Below, one piece after another: positions 11,059 through 23,867 of a stretch of 64,000 nt of DNA. Position numbers and translations under genes: made by a program. Under the pieces are notes generated by a model. The model was given only the letters and a program-made list of their open reading frames with translations, did no database searches and had not been told where the DNA came from. Where the stretch lies: positions 124,001 to 188,000 of the forward strand of contig NW_004454290.1 of the NCBI RefSeq assembly GCF_000283155.1, read 5' to 3'. Position 1 is the stretch's first letter, and each line of letters starts with the position of its first letter. This DNA comes from Ceratotherium simum simum (taxonomy: Eukaryota; Chordata; Mammalia; Perissodactyla; Rhinocerotidae).

Positions 11059-14000
11059 AGAGGATGAGGTTGTAAATATAGATGAGGATGAGAATTAGCA
11101 GTTTTATTAAGCAGCTTAAGGAAATTGAATTTACCCTATAGGACATGAAGAGTTAGTGAGCAGGATAATGAAAAATCAGTTCAAACTTTTCATTTGTTAA
11201 GAAGACAATTTAATTGCCCAATTTTTCCTTTTTTGTTTTTCATTTTTATCATTTTTCCAAATCTTTTCTCTGAACTTGTAATGCCCTCTTTTCCAAGCTC
11301 AGGATACTATCTCCTATTTACCAAATCTTTTATCCAGCATCCTACACTGGGTTAAGTGAAGTCAAAGTTTTCCATAGTGAATTTTTATTTTCAAACTTCA
11401 GTTCCCACAGAGATTCCAAGGATGAGCTTAAAAAGTAGATGGCACGTGGTGCAGTGGCAGGGGCAGGGTGGTCAAGGACTAGCCATTGAATAATGTGGCC
11501 TTTCTTTCCTTTCAGGAACTCCAACTTTCTTTGAATAACTAGTCACTATTCTTTCTGGAAATAATCTTATAAAAAAGAAAATACCCAAAGAAAGGAGACT
11601 GGGAAATTGGAAAGGTAAGGATGATATCTGAGGAAGAATGCTAGTGGGGACTTTGTTCCAGTCAAATGCATGGTGTGTATTTCTTATTTATAAAGTTTAG
11701 CAATAAGGGAACTAAAGATATCAAAATAAGAGTTCAAGCCCTTGATTCTAGTCCCATTTTAAAATTTTGCTAAACTTTTGTCTAAGCAAAAGAGAAAACA
11801 ATAATATACATTTTATTAATTGCAAAGAACTTCAACCAACAATGAAGTGTTTCTAAAATTAAAAAGTTTAGCTAAAAAGATAATGGAAGAGGCCACTTGA
11901 TAATCAAAAATGAAAACGTGATAGCAGTAATTTTTAATGAATCTTATGTCTCTGCATTTGGAGACTGATGTCAGAGAGATTTTTCATTGCAAAATGTTGA
12001 AGCAGAAGGTTAATATTAAATGTTAGACTATTATTAAGGGCACAAGTTTGAAAAATCCCTGGAATCAAATGCCATCTACCTGGGATTTTGAAATAATTTA
12101 GAAGAGAAACTGAGATCATTGCTCATTTAGTTTTTCAACAAGTTTGCAATCACTTGGTGTATATTAGATACTATTGACTGTATTGAGATGCAGTTTCTGG
12201 TCTCTAGTAAGTTTTAATTTGTGGAGTCAAAGACAAATTTGTAACGCTAGTGGCAAAGCAAGTAAGAATTCTAGTGATTGCTCAGGAAACCCAGAGAAAC
12301 TGATAAAGCACACTTAGGAAGTTGTGGAAAGGATTCAATGAGTATACTTTTTTTACCTGAGAATTTAAAGGAGGTTGCAAAATGAAAAGAAGAAGAAAAG
12401 CAACAACAAGCATAAAGCATGGACTATTTCCAGATTTAGGAGGTAGTATGAAAAATGACACCATTGTTCAAAATTTCTCAATGCTAAAGTGCATATGAAG
12501 AAATATATAATAGCAGTTATGAGTGGAAACAAACATTTGGGAAATTATTGGAGGAGGTCATCAAGAGGATGTGACTGCCAGTTGACCTGTGAGCTGGACC
12601 TAGGCAACTGGAGGCTCCTCAACCCCTCCCCTATCCTTAGAATGTGCATTCTGCCCATGGTTCCCACAGTGGGAGCTGTTTCAAGTGCATATCCTTGAGA
12701 GAGTAACGTGTTGTTGAGATCATCTGGACAACATACTTGATTGAACCCTGTTAAGGCCTCTACATAAACTTTTAAGATTCTGGTGGGCAGCTGAGGAAAT
12801 CTACTCATCTTGCGGCCACCCAAGACAAATCTCATATGTAAGTTCCCTTGCTTATTAAAACTACTGTTTCCTAGTCTGGAGTCGTCTGTCTCCTTCTTTG
12901 ATCTCTCCTTGCCCTCTGTACTGAGTCAGTTGGTAAATCAAGAGAAAAGTAGGAAAGACTGTGAATATAGTTGTTTTAACTTTATAGATAATTGAGGGGT
13001 TATATAATTTTTTTAATAATTTTGTATCTATATTTGCCTTATAGAAAGACAACTCTGCTACTATTGTGGAGAATGGCATAGAGAGGGAAGAGATAGAATC
13101 CAGGTAGTCTTCTTATAATGCTATTGAAATAGTCCGAGCAAGAGCTAATTTCTTGCAGAAAAGAAGAAATGGATGCTGGATGTATTGCAGATCAAATATA
13201 GATTGGATGCGGAGGATAAAAAAAATCATGCATTTAAACATGTCATAGAAATTTGTAGCCTGGATGACTAAGAAGATATTGAAACTTTTCATTGAGAAAC
13301 AAAATCCAGGTGAAGGAAGAGTTTTTGACAGGAAGTGGAAGAGGATAAGAATGGTTGGGTTAAAATATATATAATCCAGTAACAATTATAATAACTGTGC
13401 CAGAGGCCTTAGGAAAAGTATCTGAGTCTCCCTACTAAGGAATTCAGAGACAGATCCTACAAACAATTGTTTATTGGGTCTCCAAGTCAGTTATATCAAA
13501 GGTAAGACATATAACCAAATGGACAACCAGTGAAGGCTGAAGCAAAACTGAATTATTCTAGCCTTGCATTTTCTGCAAGGGAAAATCAGGCCTTGTGTCC
13601 TATAAGAGTTTGTAGAGGAATCATAAAACTAGTTCTAAGGCCACAGCAGTAGTTCTAAACCAAATTAATTTTAATGAATGACTGCATGGAAATGGGGTAT
13701 ATGATTAGTAATATAAGAAAACTGTGTTCTTTAAGGGAAAGTAACACAAAGACAGATCAATGGATGCTTCTCTAAATGAGGAATGTACTGAAAGCAAGTG
13801 GGACGTAGATCTTCAGATATTGGTGCTATTGCTTATAGAATATATGTATCATTAATGTAGATAGAACTATGACTACTTAAAATCATAACTAATATAGATA
13901 AAGGTTTTTTGGAGGATTAGGTTACCAAAAAATTAAGCAAAGACTACATAAGTCTGCAAGGAGGGCGCCTGAAGGATAGGCTTCATTTGAGCAGGTATCT

Positions 14001-14227
14001 GTACACTTCATATGAATACTCATCCTCAAATTTAATGTTAAAATCATTGGTAGAAAAGTAGCACTGTGGGTGCTTGCTAATTTAGATAATTTTTGGCTAA
14101 TTTGCAATCCTTTTTTTCTCTCTCATGCCTGCTGTTTCTCATTCATACCAGATTGGTGCTATCTACTTTATGAAGGGTAAGTCTCCCTGATTTCTCAGCT
14201 CCAAAAGTTTTTGGACTTGATCATATT

Positions 14228-14242
14228 GGTTTTAACCCATAG
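14228..14242 (+). other. Putative splice acceptor of the B1 coding exon
   Basis: 'ggttttaacccatAG' ends at 14241-14242, 12 bases before the ATG. The pyrimidine tract is weaker than at the A and C genes. The equivalent site in B2 ends at 53080 (tttattccacAG). Confidence 0.45.
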
Positions 14243-14254
14243 GATCGGCTCTCC

Positions 14255-15196
14255 ATGGCCAATTCCTCCTGTGTTACTGAGTTCCTCTTGCTAGGTTTCT
14301 CCAGCCTTGGGAAATTGCAGCTTGTCCTCTTTGTGGTCTTTCTCTGCCTCTACTTGATCATCCTGAGTGGAAACATCACCATCATCTCAGTCATCCGCTT
14401 GGATCGCAGCCTCCACACACCCATGTACTTCTTTCTATGTGTCCTCTCTACCTCTGAGATCTTCTACACAATTGTTATCCTGCCCAAGATGCTTATCAAC
14501 CTGCTCTCTGCACTCAGGACACTCTCCTTCATGAGTTGTGCCACCCAGATGTTCTTCTTCCTTGGTTTTGCTGTCACCAATTGCCTGCTTCTGGGAGTGA
14601 TGGGTTATGATCGTTATGCTGCCATCTGCCGGCCTTTGCACTACCCCATTCTTATGAGTTGGAATGTATGTGGACAACTGGCAGGCATTTGTATTGTTAG
14701 TGGCTTCCTAATATCTCTGGTGGGCACAACTTTGGTTTTTAGCCTTGCTTTCTGTGGCCCTAACAAGGTCACCCACTACTTTTGTGATATTTCACCAGTC
14801 ATCCGTCTCGCTTGTGCTGAAACCTACATCAATGAACTAGTCATCTTCATCTGTGGGGTCTTGGCACTTATTATGCCCTTCATCTTCATCTGCATCTCTT
14901 ATGGCTTTATTGTGCATACCATCCTGAAGATTCCATCAGCTGAAGGCAAACGAAAAGCCTTCTCCACCTGTGCCTCCCATCTCATTGTGGTCATTGTCCA
15001 TTATGGCTGTGCTTCCTTTGTCTACCTGCGACCCTCAGCCAAATATACATCAGACAAAGACAGGTTGGTGACAGTGACCTATACTATCATCACCCCACTG
15101 TTGAACCCTATGGTATACAGCCTTAGGAATAAAGATGTACAGCTGGCCATTCAGAAAATGATTGGGAAGACAAGGTTTCCTCTTAAGACTTTATAA
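14255..15196 (+). CDS. Olfactory receptor, OR10R subfamily (copy B1)
   Basis: Intact class II olfactory receptor of 313 residues, the usual OR length. An N-glycosylation site NSS is at 3-5, TM1 at about 23-48, LHTPMYFFL at 53-61, the conserved TM3-start Cys at 95, MGYDRYAAIC with DRY at 119-121, EL2 cysteines at 167, 177 and 187, KAFSTCASH at 234-242 and NPMVYSLRN at 284-292. The start is the first ATG after a putative splice acceptor and matches B2. It resembles the OR10R2-like genes A1 and A2 throughout and is assigned to the same subfamily; a one-to-one human orthologue is not claimed. An AATAAA at 15647-15652 could be a poly(A) signal but reads AACAAA in the B2 flank. B1 and B2 differ at about 20 residues, concentrated in TM4 to EL2. 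Confidence 0.95.
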   Translation: MANSSCVTEFLLLGFSSLGKLQLVLFVVFLCLYLIILSGNITIISVIRLDRSLHTPMYFFLCVLSTSEIFYTIVILPKMLINLLSALRTLSFMSCATQMFFFLGFAVTNCLLLGVMGYDRYAAICRPLHYPILMSWNVCGQLAGICIVSGFLISLVGTTLVFSLAFCGPNKVTHYFCDISPVIRLACAETYINELVIFICGVLALIMPFIFICISYGFIVHTILKIPSAEGKRKAFSTCASHLIVVIVHYGCASFVYLRPSAKYTSDKDRLVTVTYTIITPLLNPMVYSLRNKDVQLAIQKMIGKTRFPLKTL

Positions 15197-16018
15197 TTAG
15201 AGCATTCTTCAACAGTACACACACGTTTCATAAATGTTTCTAGTCCATTTATCTGTATAACTGTGGCCTTGGATGAGCTTTTTGACTCTGTGGGGCCTTA
15301 ACGTTCTCTTATGTAAAGAAGGCATAATATTATGTTCATCTCAAGGTTGTTGTAAAGATTAGGGGGGATAACAAAGGATCTGTCACTAAAGAATAACTCT
15401 CCTCCTCTTCGTCTTCTTTCAGACTTATAGTTCTCAAAAATGGTCTTAATAGCCATTATCTTTTGCCCTATGTTTTGTTTGCACAAAACTTCTGATTGTA
15501 CTCTTTGTTTAAGGTTACATCCAGCTTGAAATGTAGTTCTCAGGCCTGAAGGTTGCTCAGTTCTAGGAGTATGACACAATGAGGAAAAAAGTTACTGTAC
15601 TAATAATTAGAAGATTTAAGCTTGACATTGGTTAAGTCATGGCTTTAATAAAGCTACAATTTTTCTCTGAATCTAAATTTTAAAATACAGAAAATAGGGA
15701 TAATATAATTTTCCTTTCTTACTTCACTGGGTTTTGTTTGTGTTTAATGGATAATATGAAAGAAAGTATATGTAAAATATAAAACCACACATAATGTAAG
15801 ACTCATTATATTAATCAAGACTTTGCATATTTCTGCAAGGACCTTTATTTCTTTGATTCTCAAAAAAAATAATATTTCTGGATGCCGATTCTGACCACTG
15901 CTTTGAACTACACATTATGTAACATGGATGATATGCTATATAAATGAATAGAAAATAGTAACCATCCAGGCCCATGTCAGGCTAAAGATGTCTACATGGG
16001 CTTCCACACTGAGTTTAT
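15197..16018. other. Non-coding 3' flank of B1
   Basis: No gene is seen. It is matched by 54035-54895 downstream of B2 with scattered substitutions and small indels. It probably contains the 3' UTR. Confidence 0.6.
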
Positions 16019-16029
16019 TAAGAAGAGGG

Positions 16030-16275
16030 GGGCCGGCTCAGTGGCGCAAGCGGTTAAGTGCGTGTGCTCTGCTGCAGCGGCCCCAGGTTCCTCAGTTCGG
16101 ATCCTGGGTGTGCACCCATGCACCGGTTGGCAAGCCATGCTGTGGCGGCGTCCAATGTAGAGTAGGAAGATGGGCACAGATGTTGGCCCAGGGCCAGTCT
16201 TCCTCAGCAAAAAAAGAGGATTGGCAGATGTTAGCACAGGGCTGATCTTCCTCACCAAAAAAAAAAAATAAATAA
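16030..16275 (+). mobile_element. ERE-type tRNA-derived SINE
   Basis: The element starts with ggggccggctcagtggcgc, carries polymerase III A-box-like (tggcgcaagcggt) and B-box-like (agttcggatcc) segments, then 'gccatgctgtggcgg', a GATCTTCCTCACC end and an A-rich tail. It is flanked by 11-base duplications (taagaagaggg) at 16019-16029 and 16276-16286. It is absent from the matching place in block B copy 2 (near 54893). It is the ERE family typical of perissodactyls. Confidence 0.95.
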
Positions 16276-16286
16276 TAAGAAGAGGG

Positions 16287-18748
16287 AGTTACCCAGTTTC
16301 AATTAATCATCAGACTATAAAATATTAGAGCGAGAATTACTTTGGTGGTCATCTTGTCCTACCTCACCTATACGGAAATTCCTTCATTTGTGGGCCCAAG
16401 TGGAATCAGCCTGCACCGACTGGATATCAGCGACTTCACAAAATGTACATTCTTGTTGTTTTCAGCTCTCATTATTATCTCCCCTCATTTTAGTTGATAT
16501 TTGGCTCTTTGTGATTTTCCCACTTTCTGCCCCTTGTGTCATACTGTAAGTCTAATCTTGGTTCACAGATGTTTAGGACGGTTATGATGATAATCTGAAC
16601 CTTTCCCATTACTCATGTGACCCGAATTTCAGACACCTCATCTTGTTGTGTGCAGTCTTCTGGATATGCTACAGCTTATCAATATTCTTTCTAAGGCATA
16701 ATGAATAAAATAAAGTTCATATTTCATGCGCAACCTCCATTTCCAGGGTAAAATGTAACTGCTTTCTCCTTTGTTTGTTTTCTTTAGATTTTCAAATTAA
16801 CTTGTATAAAATCATCAATAATGCTCTCCTATTTTTAAATTACTACCTCTATTCTTATGTTTGTCTCCCATTTATCACTTTCAGAGTTAAATACTTTAAT
16901 ATTATTTTCATTCTTACTACTTAAATAATTAAGGCATTTATTGCACTACATATCTCTTTAAGTACAGCACTGCCCATTTCCAATTTTGTTCTGTTCTCTT
17001 TTTGTTTCCTAACAGGTTTGCAATTGTCATTTATTGATCACATGTTTTGTGGGAATGAAAAATTTATTTATTATAGATATTTCCTTGCTCATATTTAAAT
17101 AACTCCTGTTATTTACTTATAGAATCTTTTTTGTGTTAGTGAGCAAATGTGACTGGTGTAAGCTCTATATTTAGAATTTACTGAGTTTATTATAGGTTTA
17201 CTCTGAATTCTTCCTGATGAAGTGTTTTCATTTAGATTAAAACAGTATGCATATTATAGATTTGATCTTAATTTTGTTACTAAACTATTTTAGTATGCAA
17301 TATCATTATTTGTTTTGTGTGTATGTGGCCTGTCATGGTTTCATAGTGCTGAATTAAAATACTGCATGGCCTTTATGTTTATTAGCCTTTCATTATATTT
17401 CTAGCAATACTGACATTAATTTTGTTATTGAATCTATTTTTTTAGCTCTATGTAAACCTTTGGGATTTAATATATATATATTCTATCCATAAACCCACTA
17501 AAATGATAGCATGGGTAAAAAAACATAAAAACATTCATCAAGAAGGCAAATAGTAGAGGCCAGCACACAGGAGCTACAAAAAAATTACAGAGGCAAAAGT
17601 AAATGGTTCTAAGCAGAAGGGAGAAGGCTGAAAATACACCTGCAGAAGGTGGGAAACCACCAAAAGCAAACCAATTCACAGCTCAGAACCGTCTCTGGAC
17701 ATTCTCCTCACAACTGAGCCCCCCAAATGACACTGAAAAGAGCAAGACTGGTTTAATGTGTTAATAAGGAAGACAGCTTCTGGATCAGTGCTTCTCAAAT
17801 CATCTGCAGAGAAGGACCAATTAGTTTTCTTTTTCCATTCATCACAAGCCCATATTTCAGTAAAATACAATAAAAATGCATTATTAGAAAAATGAAATGA
17901 AAAACACCTGAACTGTTCTATTTTCTGTTCCAAAATATATGTCCACTGATTGGATATCTCATTAATATCAAGTTCTATAAAAGTTGCCTAACACTTAACA
18001 TTCAATTTCTATACCTGTCTCATCACCGGTTGATAACAAAGAGCACATAGATTGGCACCAGACTGCGGACTCTCCTCTGAGTAGCGTTGCTTTATATTTC
18101 TTCCACGCTAGGATAAGATTGGAGGCTTCTTTTATGGCAATTAAACCAGAGGAGTTCTGGGTTAGAGATTCCAGGCAGAACTGAGGCACGTGTGACCAGA
18201 TGCACTTAAAACATAGGATTGCATATGAATGCTCTTATAGCATGGAGCATCACCAGTCTCTTTCCCACACTCAGCCCCTGGAAGGTTGACAGCCAGTCTT
18301 AAATAATTCCTTTAGGAAACAGGATGAATTTTTTCTGCAGGAGGTGACTGGAAGTTAGGCGTTACTTCAACAAAATGAGTAACCTTTCTCTACTTGACTC
18401 TCTGCATTGGATCCCACCAGTCTACAAGGTACACCCATGTACAGAGAGTTTCTAACAAGTTTCTTAGAACCACAGTGTAATGGCTTGCCAGACATTTGTA
18501 GAAGCCTTGAACATGAAACACAGAGATCAAAACATAAGAGCAAAATCTCTCAGAGGAAATATAAAAAAATGCATAGAATACAAACTATTATAAGATCCTC
18601 CTCTAAAATATATTGCATCCATGAAAGAAGAGTATATAATGTTCACTTTTTTATGGAAACAAAGCACACTGATAGAAAAGTGTACAAATCGTGATTGGGA
18701 CATCAATACACTATCACAAAGTGAACAAAATTGGTCAAAAAATAGAAT
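16287..18748. other. Non-coding; end of block B1 and start of the island
   Basis: Bases up to about 17324 match 54895-55924. From there to 18748 the sequence is single copy in this window. It is AT-rich in its first part. No gene or recognisable domain is seen in the short open frames. Confidence 0.55.
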
Positions 18749-18968
18749 ACAATTGTCCCTCGGTATCCGTGGGAGATTGGTTCCAGGAAACCTGCAGATA
18801 CCAAATTCTGGGGAACATCGAATTCCTCTGTATGTCATCCATTTCTGCAGGTTCCGCTTCCGTGGATTCAACCAACTGAGGATCTTAATCACACAGGATG
18901 GCAGGATGAACTACATGATATGCAGTTGGTTGAATCCCGGGATGCAGATTCTGAGGATGCCTAAGGGT
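18749..18968. mobile_element. Tigger/MER2-like DNA transposon fragment
   Basis: It begins 'attgtccctcggtatccgtg' and contains 'ccgtggattcaaccaactg' and, inverted further on, 'cagttggttgaatcccggg'. These resemble the terminal inverted repeats of MER2/Tigger (pogo-type) elements. It is short, internally deleted and has no transposase frame. Confidence 0.55.
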
Positions 18969-19699
18969 GAATGTATTAGAAGCACCTCATTACTCACTCC
19001 CTCTTCTCCAACAGAAACAACTCCTGTGGCTTCTAATATCATGCATGAGTATTCACCTGGTTTTAAACTTTATAACAATAGAACTTCAGAGGATGTATTC
19101 TAGAGAATTATTTTTATTCTTTTTCCAGTTTTTTCCTCTCTTCATATCTGCTTTTTCAATTATGGCCTTATCCATAATGTTCATTCAGTCTTGTGTTCCT
19201 CCAAGCTTAGATTTCATTTATGAAACGGTTTTAATTTCGTTTCTAACTTGCCTCCTGATCTATCTCCTCTCTTTCCAAAACTCCTCTTCCTCTAATCACT
19301 CATAAGGAAATTCTTTCAAATTCTTATCTTTGGTATGATTTCACATATTCTATTGCTTCTTTAATTTCTTTTAGGTTATTTGAAAATATTGGGTTAGAAT
19401 TTTCACCCACTTGTGAGCATATCTTCCACGCTCTTACAGGTTTTGTTCCCTGGGAAGCACTCTCAGAGATAGCTGGGCATGTAGGATATTTATTAATAAA
19501 TGCATGGGATTAACACTTGTGAAATAAGGGGGACGGTATTGGGCAGAGAGAGAAGTCAAGCTGAATGTAACACTAGTGACAGCCTCAGCTGGCCCAATAG
19601 TGAGCTCTGTAGTAGAATGACCATTCAGATGTGTTCTGAGTAGGGCCAAGATGGCCAGGACTTTATAAACCTGCATCAATCAGTGCTTGGGCGTGGGTT

Positions 19700-20280
19700 G
19701 CTACAGGAAATTGTGTCATATCTTGATCCTGGTGGTAGTTACATGGGTGTACATATTTTTCAAAACATATCAAACTATTCACTTAAAATGAGTGTCTCTT
19801 ATTGTATATAAATTATGTCGCAATATATTTAGTTAAGAGATGAAACATAAACAAATGAACCTCACACCGTACATAAATCTAGTGCTATAAAGCTTCTAGA
19901 AGCAAATATAAGGGAAGGCTTCTTTAACCTTGCTTTAGGAAAATGTATCTTAGACAAGACACAAGAAGCACTAAACATAAAAGAAAAAAATTATAAGTAA
20001 ATTTAATCAAAATTAAAAAGCTCACTCATTAAAAGACACTTGAGAGAATAGAAAAGTAAGCTACAGACTTTGGGAGCATATTCACTATATCTATATGTAT
20101 ATATATATATATATATATATCTTAAAAACAACTTCAATCCAGCATTTATAAATAGCTACTAGAATTCAATAATTAATTCACATTCTTTCCAACTTTTGGT
20201 ACTGCTAGTTTTTTTTTTAAATATATTAGTCATTCTAGTGGGGTAAGTAGTAGTATCTCATTGTCTTATTTTATATTACC
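19700..20280. mobile_element. Mixed old L1 fragments
   Basis: 19720-19850 resembles a common L1 3' end (ttcacttaaaatgagtgtct). 19870-20085 resembles decayed plus-sense ORF2 (ataaagcttctagaagcaaa ... catcaaaattaaaaa-type). 20165-20280 resembles antisense L1. All are heavily mutated. Confidence 0.5.
20086..20120. repeat. (TA)n microsatellite
   Basis: A nearly pure alternating TA run of about 30 bases within an L1 fragment, about 160 bases before the partial direct duplicate that starts at 20282. Confidence 0.9.
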
Positions 20281-20281
20281 C

Positions 20282-21048
20282 TGTCTAACCTAGTGCATAG
20301 ACTATTTCCTATAGCAGCCTGACATTAATGTGATTTTTGATTTTTATTTATCTTACTGTATGCGTCTAATTTCCCATTATCTTCTTCAGGTGTGGCTCTC
20401 CTGAGTGACTTTTTTGTTAACAGAAGCATAAAAAATTTGAAATCATCTTTAACAAAAATATATATAATATAAGAGAATATAAATTAGAAGAATAATATGT
20501 TTACATAAAAATAGTTAAAAGATTAGAAAAATGGCCATCTTGGCCACGCTTTCATACTAGCGACATTCTTCACTACAGTTATAGTTACTTAAAAGTGTGG
20601 TAAAAGATAAACCTGAATTCACCACTTTTGGGAGGGCTTATGAGGATGACTTATCTCTGCTCCAAACAGTGTCAACTGGGCAGCTTGACTAAGGTGGATG
20701 GACCCACTTCCAAGACCGTTCACTCATATGGCTGACAGGATGGTGTTAACTGATGGTCAGGAATTGAGCTATAATGGTAGACTGGGAGCCTCAATTCTTC
20801 TCCATGTGGCCCTCTCCATGGAGTTCCTTAGAGTTTCTCACAGCATGGTAATTGGGTTCAAAGAGTAAATGTTCTAAGATCCAGGAAGTAGAGGCTGTTA
20901 GTCTTTCAAGGCATAGAATCATTATGGTGTATTTTACTGGTCAAGCAGTCATAATGGGATCATCTATATTCAAGGAGTAGGGGGATTAGGCACACATATC
21001 TCATTGGGAAGACGCTCAAAGTATTTGTGGTTATCTTTAGTTTTGTAC
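20282..21048. repeat. Partial direct copy of 4699-6013, internally deleted
   Basis: 20282-20620 matches 4699-5050 and 20625-21048 matches 5590-6013, both in direct orientation. About 540 bases (5050-5590) are missing at 'aattcaccac|ttttgggagg'. It abuts the inverted copy that begins at 21055, so the two form a head-to-head structure around 21050. Confidence 0.88.
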
Positions 21049-21129
21049 ATTCTGTGGAGCAGAGACAAGTCATCCTCATAAGCCATCCCCAAGTTGGAAA
21101 TTAATCAGAAGAAAAAATAATTATTGTTG

Positions 21130-23867
21130 TTTAAATCACTAAGATTTGGGGGACATAAATATTGCTACACTTTCATATGTACTCTCAGGTGTTCTATTTA
21201 GCTAGGTAGAGCAGTCATTTATTCAAGCAAAGTTAAGAGACATTTATGAGTCATCTGCTGCATGCTGCATACTATATCAGGGGTATAGATAGTAATGGGG
21301 GCGCCAATACATGAGTATGACAATGTACGTCCTCTCATATTGCTGATGGTCTGATAGATAAGATATGCACTAAATACCTGAAAAAGTCAGAACTCAGAAA
21401 AAGGCATGGGTTTGGCCTAAGTTACTATGGTGTTTTGAAGAATGGAAATCAGGAAATACCTCATGAAATAGGTGAAAATGCAGGGATACTTTGATGGAGA
21501 CAGGGTTATATATTGGACAAAGGGAGGTGATGGCCCTTCTGACTGAGAAATTATTTGGTTTCTAAGCCAGCACTGGCCCATCTCCCTGAGGATCCCACCT
21601 TAGAAGGACTAAATGGAGTAATCTGATGTCCAATGTGGTGAATTCAGGTTTATCATTTACTACACGTTTAAGTAACTAGAACTATAGTTAAGAAGGTAAC
21701 TAGTATGTAAGCATGGCCAAGATGGTCATGTTTTTATCATTAAAAATTATTTTTATGGAAAAGTATTATTCTTCTAATTTATATTCCTTAATATTATATT
21801 ATGTATATTTTTATTTATAATTAAAATAGTCACTTGGGAGAGCCACAGATGAAGGAGATAATGGGAAATTAGACCCATACAGTAAGATAAATAAAAATCA
21901 AAAATCACATTAGCGTCAGACAATTGTAGGGAATATTCTATGCACTAGGTTAGACACATAACTCAGTCACTTTTTATTAAAGTTGGTTAAGGTGTTAAGC
22001 ACATAGTGAATTTCTGGAGCTTCCTGCATATTTACTGCTCCTTCCTACAGAATAGATTTTATTTTCTTAATGTCTACATATGCTCTTCAGAAACCTTAAT
22101 TCTAGACTGCATAGTAGCTGCTCCTCATTTTTTTAAAAATGAATGTGACATAATAAAACAGCACTACTCTAGTTAATTGTGGGTGCATCCTAAACAGAAC
22201 AGCCTCTCTGTTTACCACGTGGTGAGTTTTCTGAAATTCAACACTAAGGGGAAGTTAAATCCATTAAGGAAATCCAGTAGGTAGCTGCAAGAATGCCAAT
22301 TTCTTCTGCCATTATAATCAAACTGTAAAATATATAAATGTGTGACAGATGAATATAAGTAATTTCTCAAACAGGTAAAAAGGAACATTAGGACAAAATG
22401 TCAAAAGTTGGAAAGAAAGGGTAAAATGGTACAAATAGAGTGGCATGATTTAGATGAGATTGGCCATGAACAAGGAACCTCATGAATTGTGTCTATCAAT
22501 GGGCTTCAGATAGTCTGTAACTCCTTAAACAGTAAGCAAGTTTCCCCCACCTAGGGAAAGGAGGCTAATTTCATGTTTGGATATTCTTTCAACAGATTGT
22601 GAAAGAAACATCTGTTGCAAGATGTGGACTAGAATGCTTAAGGTGATTAACCATGCTATATCACGGGTCAGGCAAACTGTTTGATTCTTTTTACAAAAAA
22701 TCAATTTTTGAACTCAATGTTTAACAATAATCACCAACACAATACTTATTATAGAGGAAAAACAGGCAGCATTGTCACATAACGTAAAAAAGGGATTTTC
22801 TCTATCTTAGTTTCAATAGATGCACAAAAACAGAGAGAGGAAAATGTGCCAACTACTTTCAAGAAATAAAAAAGTTCAGCCAAAATAGAAGGAAAATACA
22901 TTCTTTGGAGCAAGTTACTAGAGTTCTTGATATTTTATCTCCCCTCAAAAGGAGAACTACTTCAAGACTTTGACTTGTATCCCCGGAGTTAAATGTACAG
23001 AGTGGATTGGTATTTGATTGTACCTGAGAAATCTGCATGCAGGGGTCTGTGGCTATTGGAGTGAAGTACCAGAGCAGAAAGAGAGATGTCTGCCTTTCCT
23101 CTGAATGTGGGAGGGGCAAGGACGTACAGAATTTTCTTTTGGATCAGATATGGGTTAGTTTGAGAGAAAAAGTCAGTCACTTAGAATCACGTAAAATGGA
23201 TTTACTCAATATGACCTCCAGAAGAGATGTGACTCAGAAAATTGGTGAACCCTTAGAATTAAGAGGTAAATTGACAGGCTGTCAGCCAGAGGTAGCTTCC
23301 ACCTTGTCACAAGAAAGATAGAAAAAGCTCCAAGTAGGAAATGCTTCCAGAAACACATGAAAGTTCAGTACATGAGAAGCACTCAGTCTTTCTGCAAAGC
23401 CCTGAGAGCACCATTGCCAGAGTGTGACAGTAACAGTCAGGGAAGAACATTCCTCCACCTATTCCTTCTCTCTCCCAGTGTAATCCTTGAGGATCATTCA
23501 TAAAAAGTAACACAGAGAGAAGTGGTAGCTGGCAGAGCTAATAAATAAGTGAACCTCCTTGGCCCCAATGTAGGATTCATGAAATAAAGAATACTAACAC
23601 CAGAGCAAAGGGAAACCTTTAGTATTAAATTAAATGTAGTGTTTTAGTCATTCCAGTGATCTGGGCATTTAGATTTGGGAACATCTTGAGATTCCATCTC
23701 AGAAGCTGAAAAATAAAACCCGACAGAATGAATATGAAGAGATTGAGAGGAGAAAAATATATTTTATGACACACATCTTATAGAGAACTATTATTTCAAT
23801 GAATTGGTTATAGATATAACATGCATGTGAAATTGGGGCATTATTTGTTACAGAATCTTAATGTAAT
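21130..23867. other. Non-coding 3' flank of A2
   Basis: No gene is seen. It is the inverted counterpart of 2780-5560. The open frames are short and not conserved with the other arm. Confidence 0.6.

Larger units (their letters stand above)
8577..14227. other. Non-coding region upstream of B1
   Basis: No gene is seen. The whole stretch is matched by 46365-53065 in block B copy 2, apart from the 10337 replacement and the ERE at 51429. It includes a relative of the 5510-6016 repeat (9340-9700) and decayed L2/MIR-class sequence (10620-10880). Upstream non-coding exons of B1 may lie here, but I cannot identify them. Confidence 0.6.
5838..17324. repeat. Direct duplication block B, copy 1
   Basis: The sequence from about 5838 onward is matched in the same orientation by 45573-55924, including OR B1 against OR B2 and all flanks. 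Copy 1 additionally carries an L1 (6619-8576), an ERE (16030-16275) and a 95-base insertion in place of about 640 bases (near 10337). Copy 2 carries its own ERE at 51429. At the right end, homology stops near 17324, after 'ttttgtgtgtat'. Confidence 0.9.

Noticed and set aside
16030..16110. tRNA-like A and B boxes
   Set aside because: They belong to the SINE body, not to a tRNA gene: no cloverleaf with an anticodon arm can be folded convincingly, and the same boxes recur in all seven EREs.
18407..19305. Overlapping open frames of 95-160 codons on both strands
   Set aside because: They run across the Tigger-like fragment and unrelated AT-rich sequence, with no motif and no second copy.
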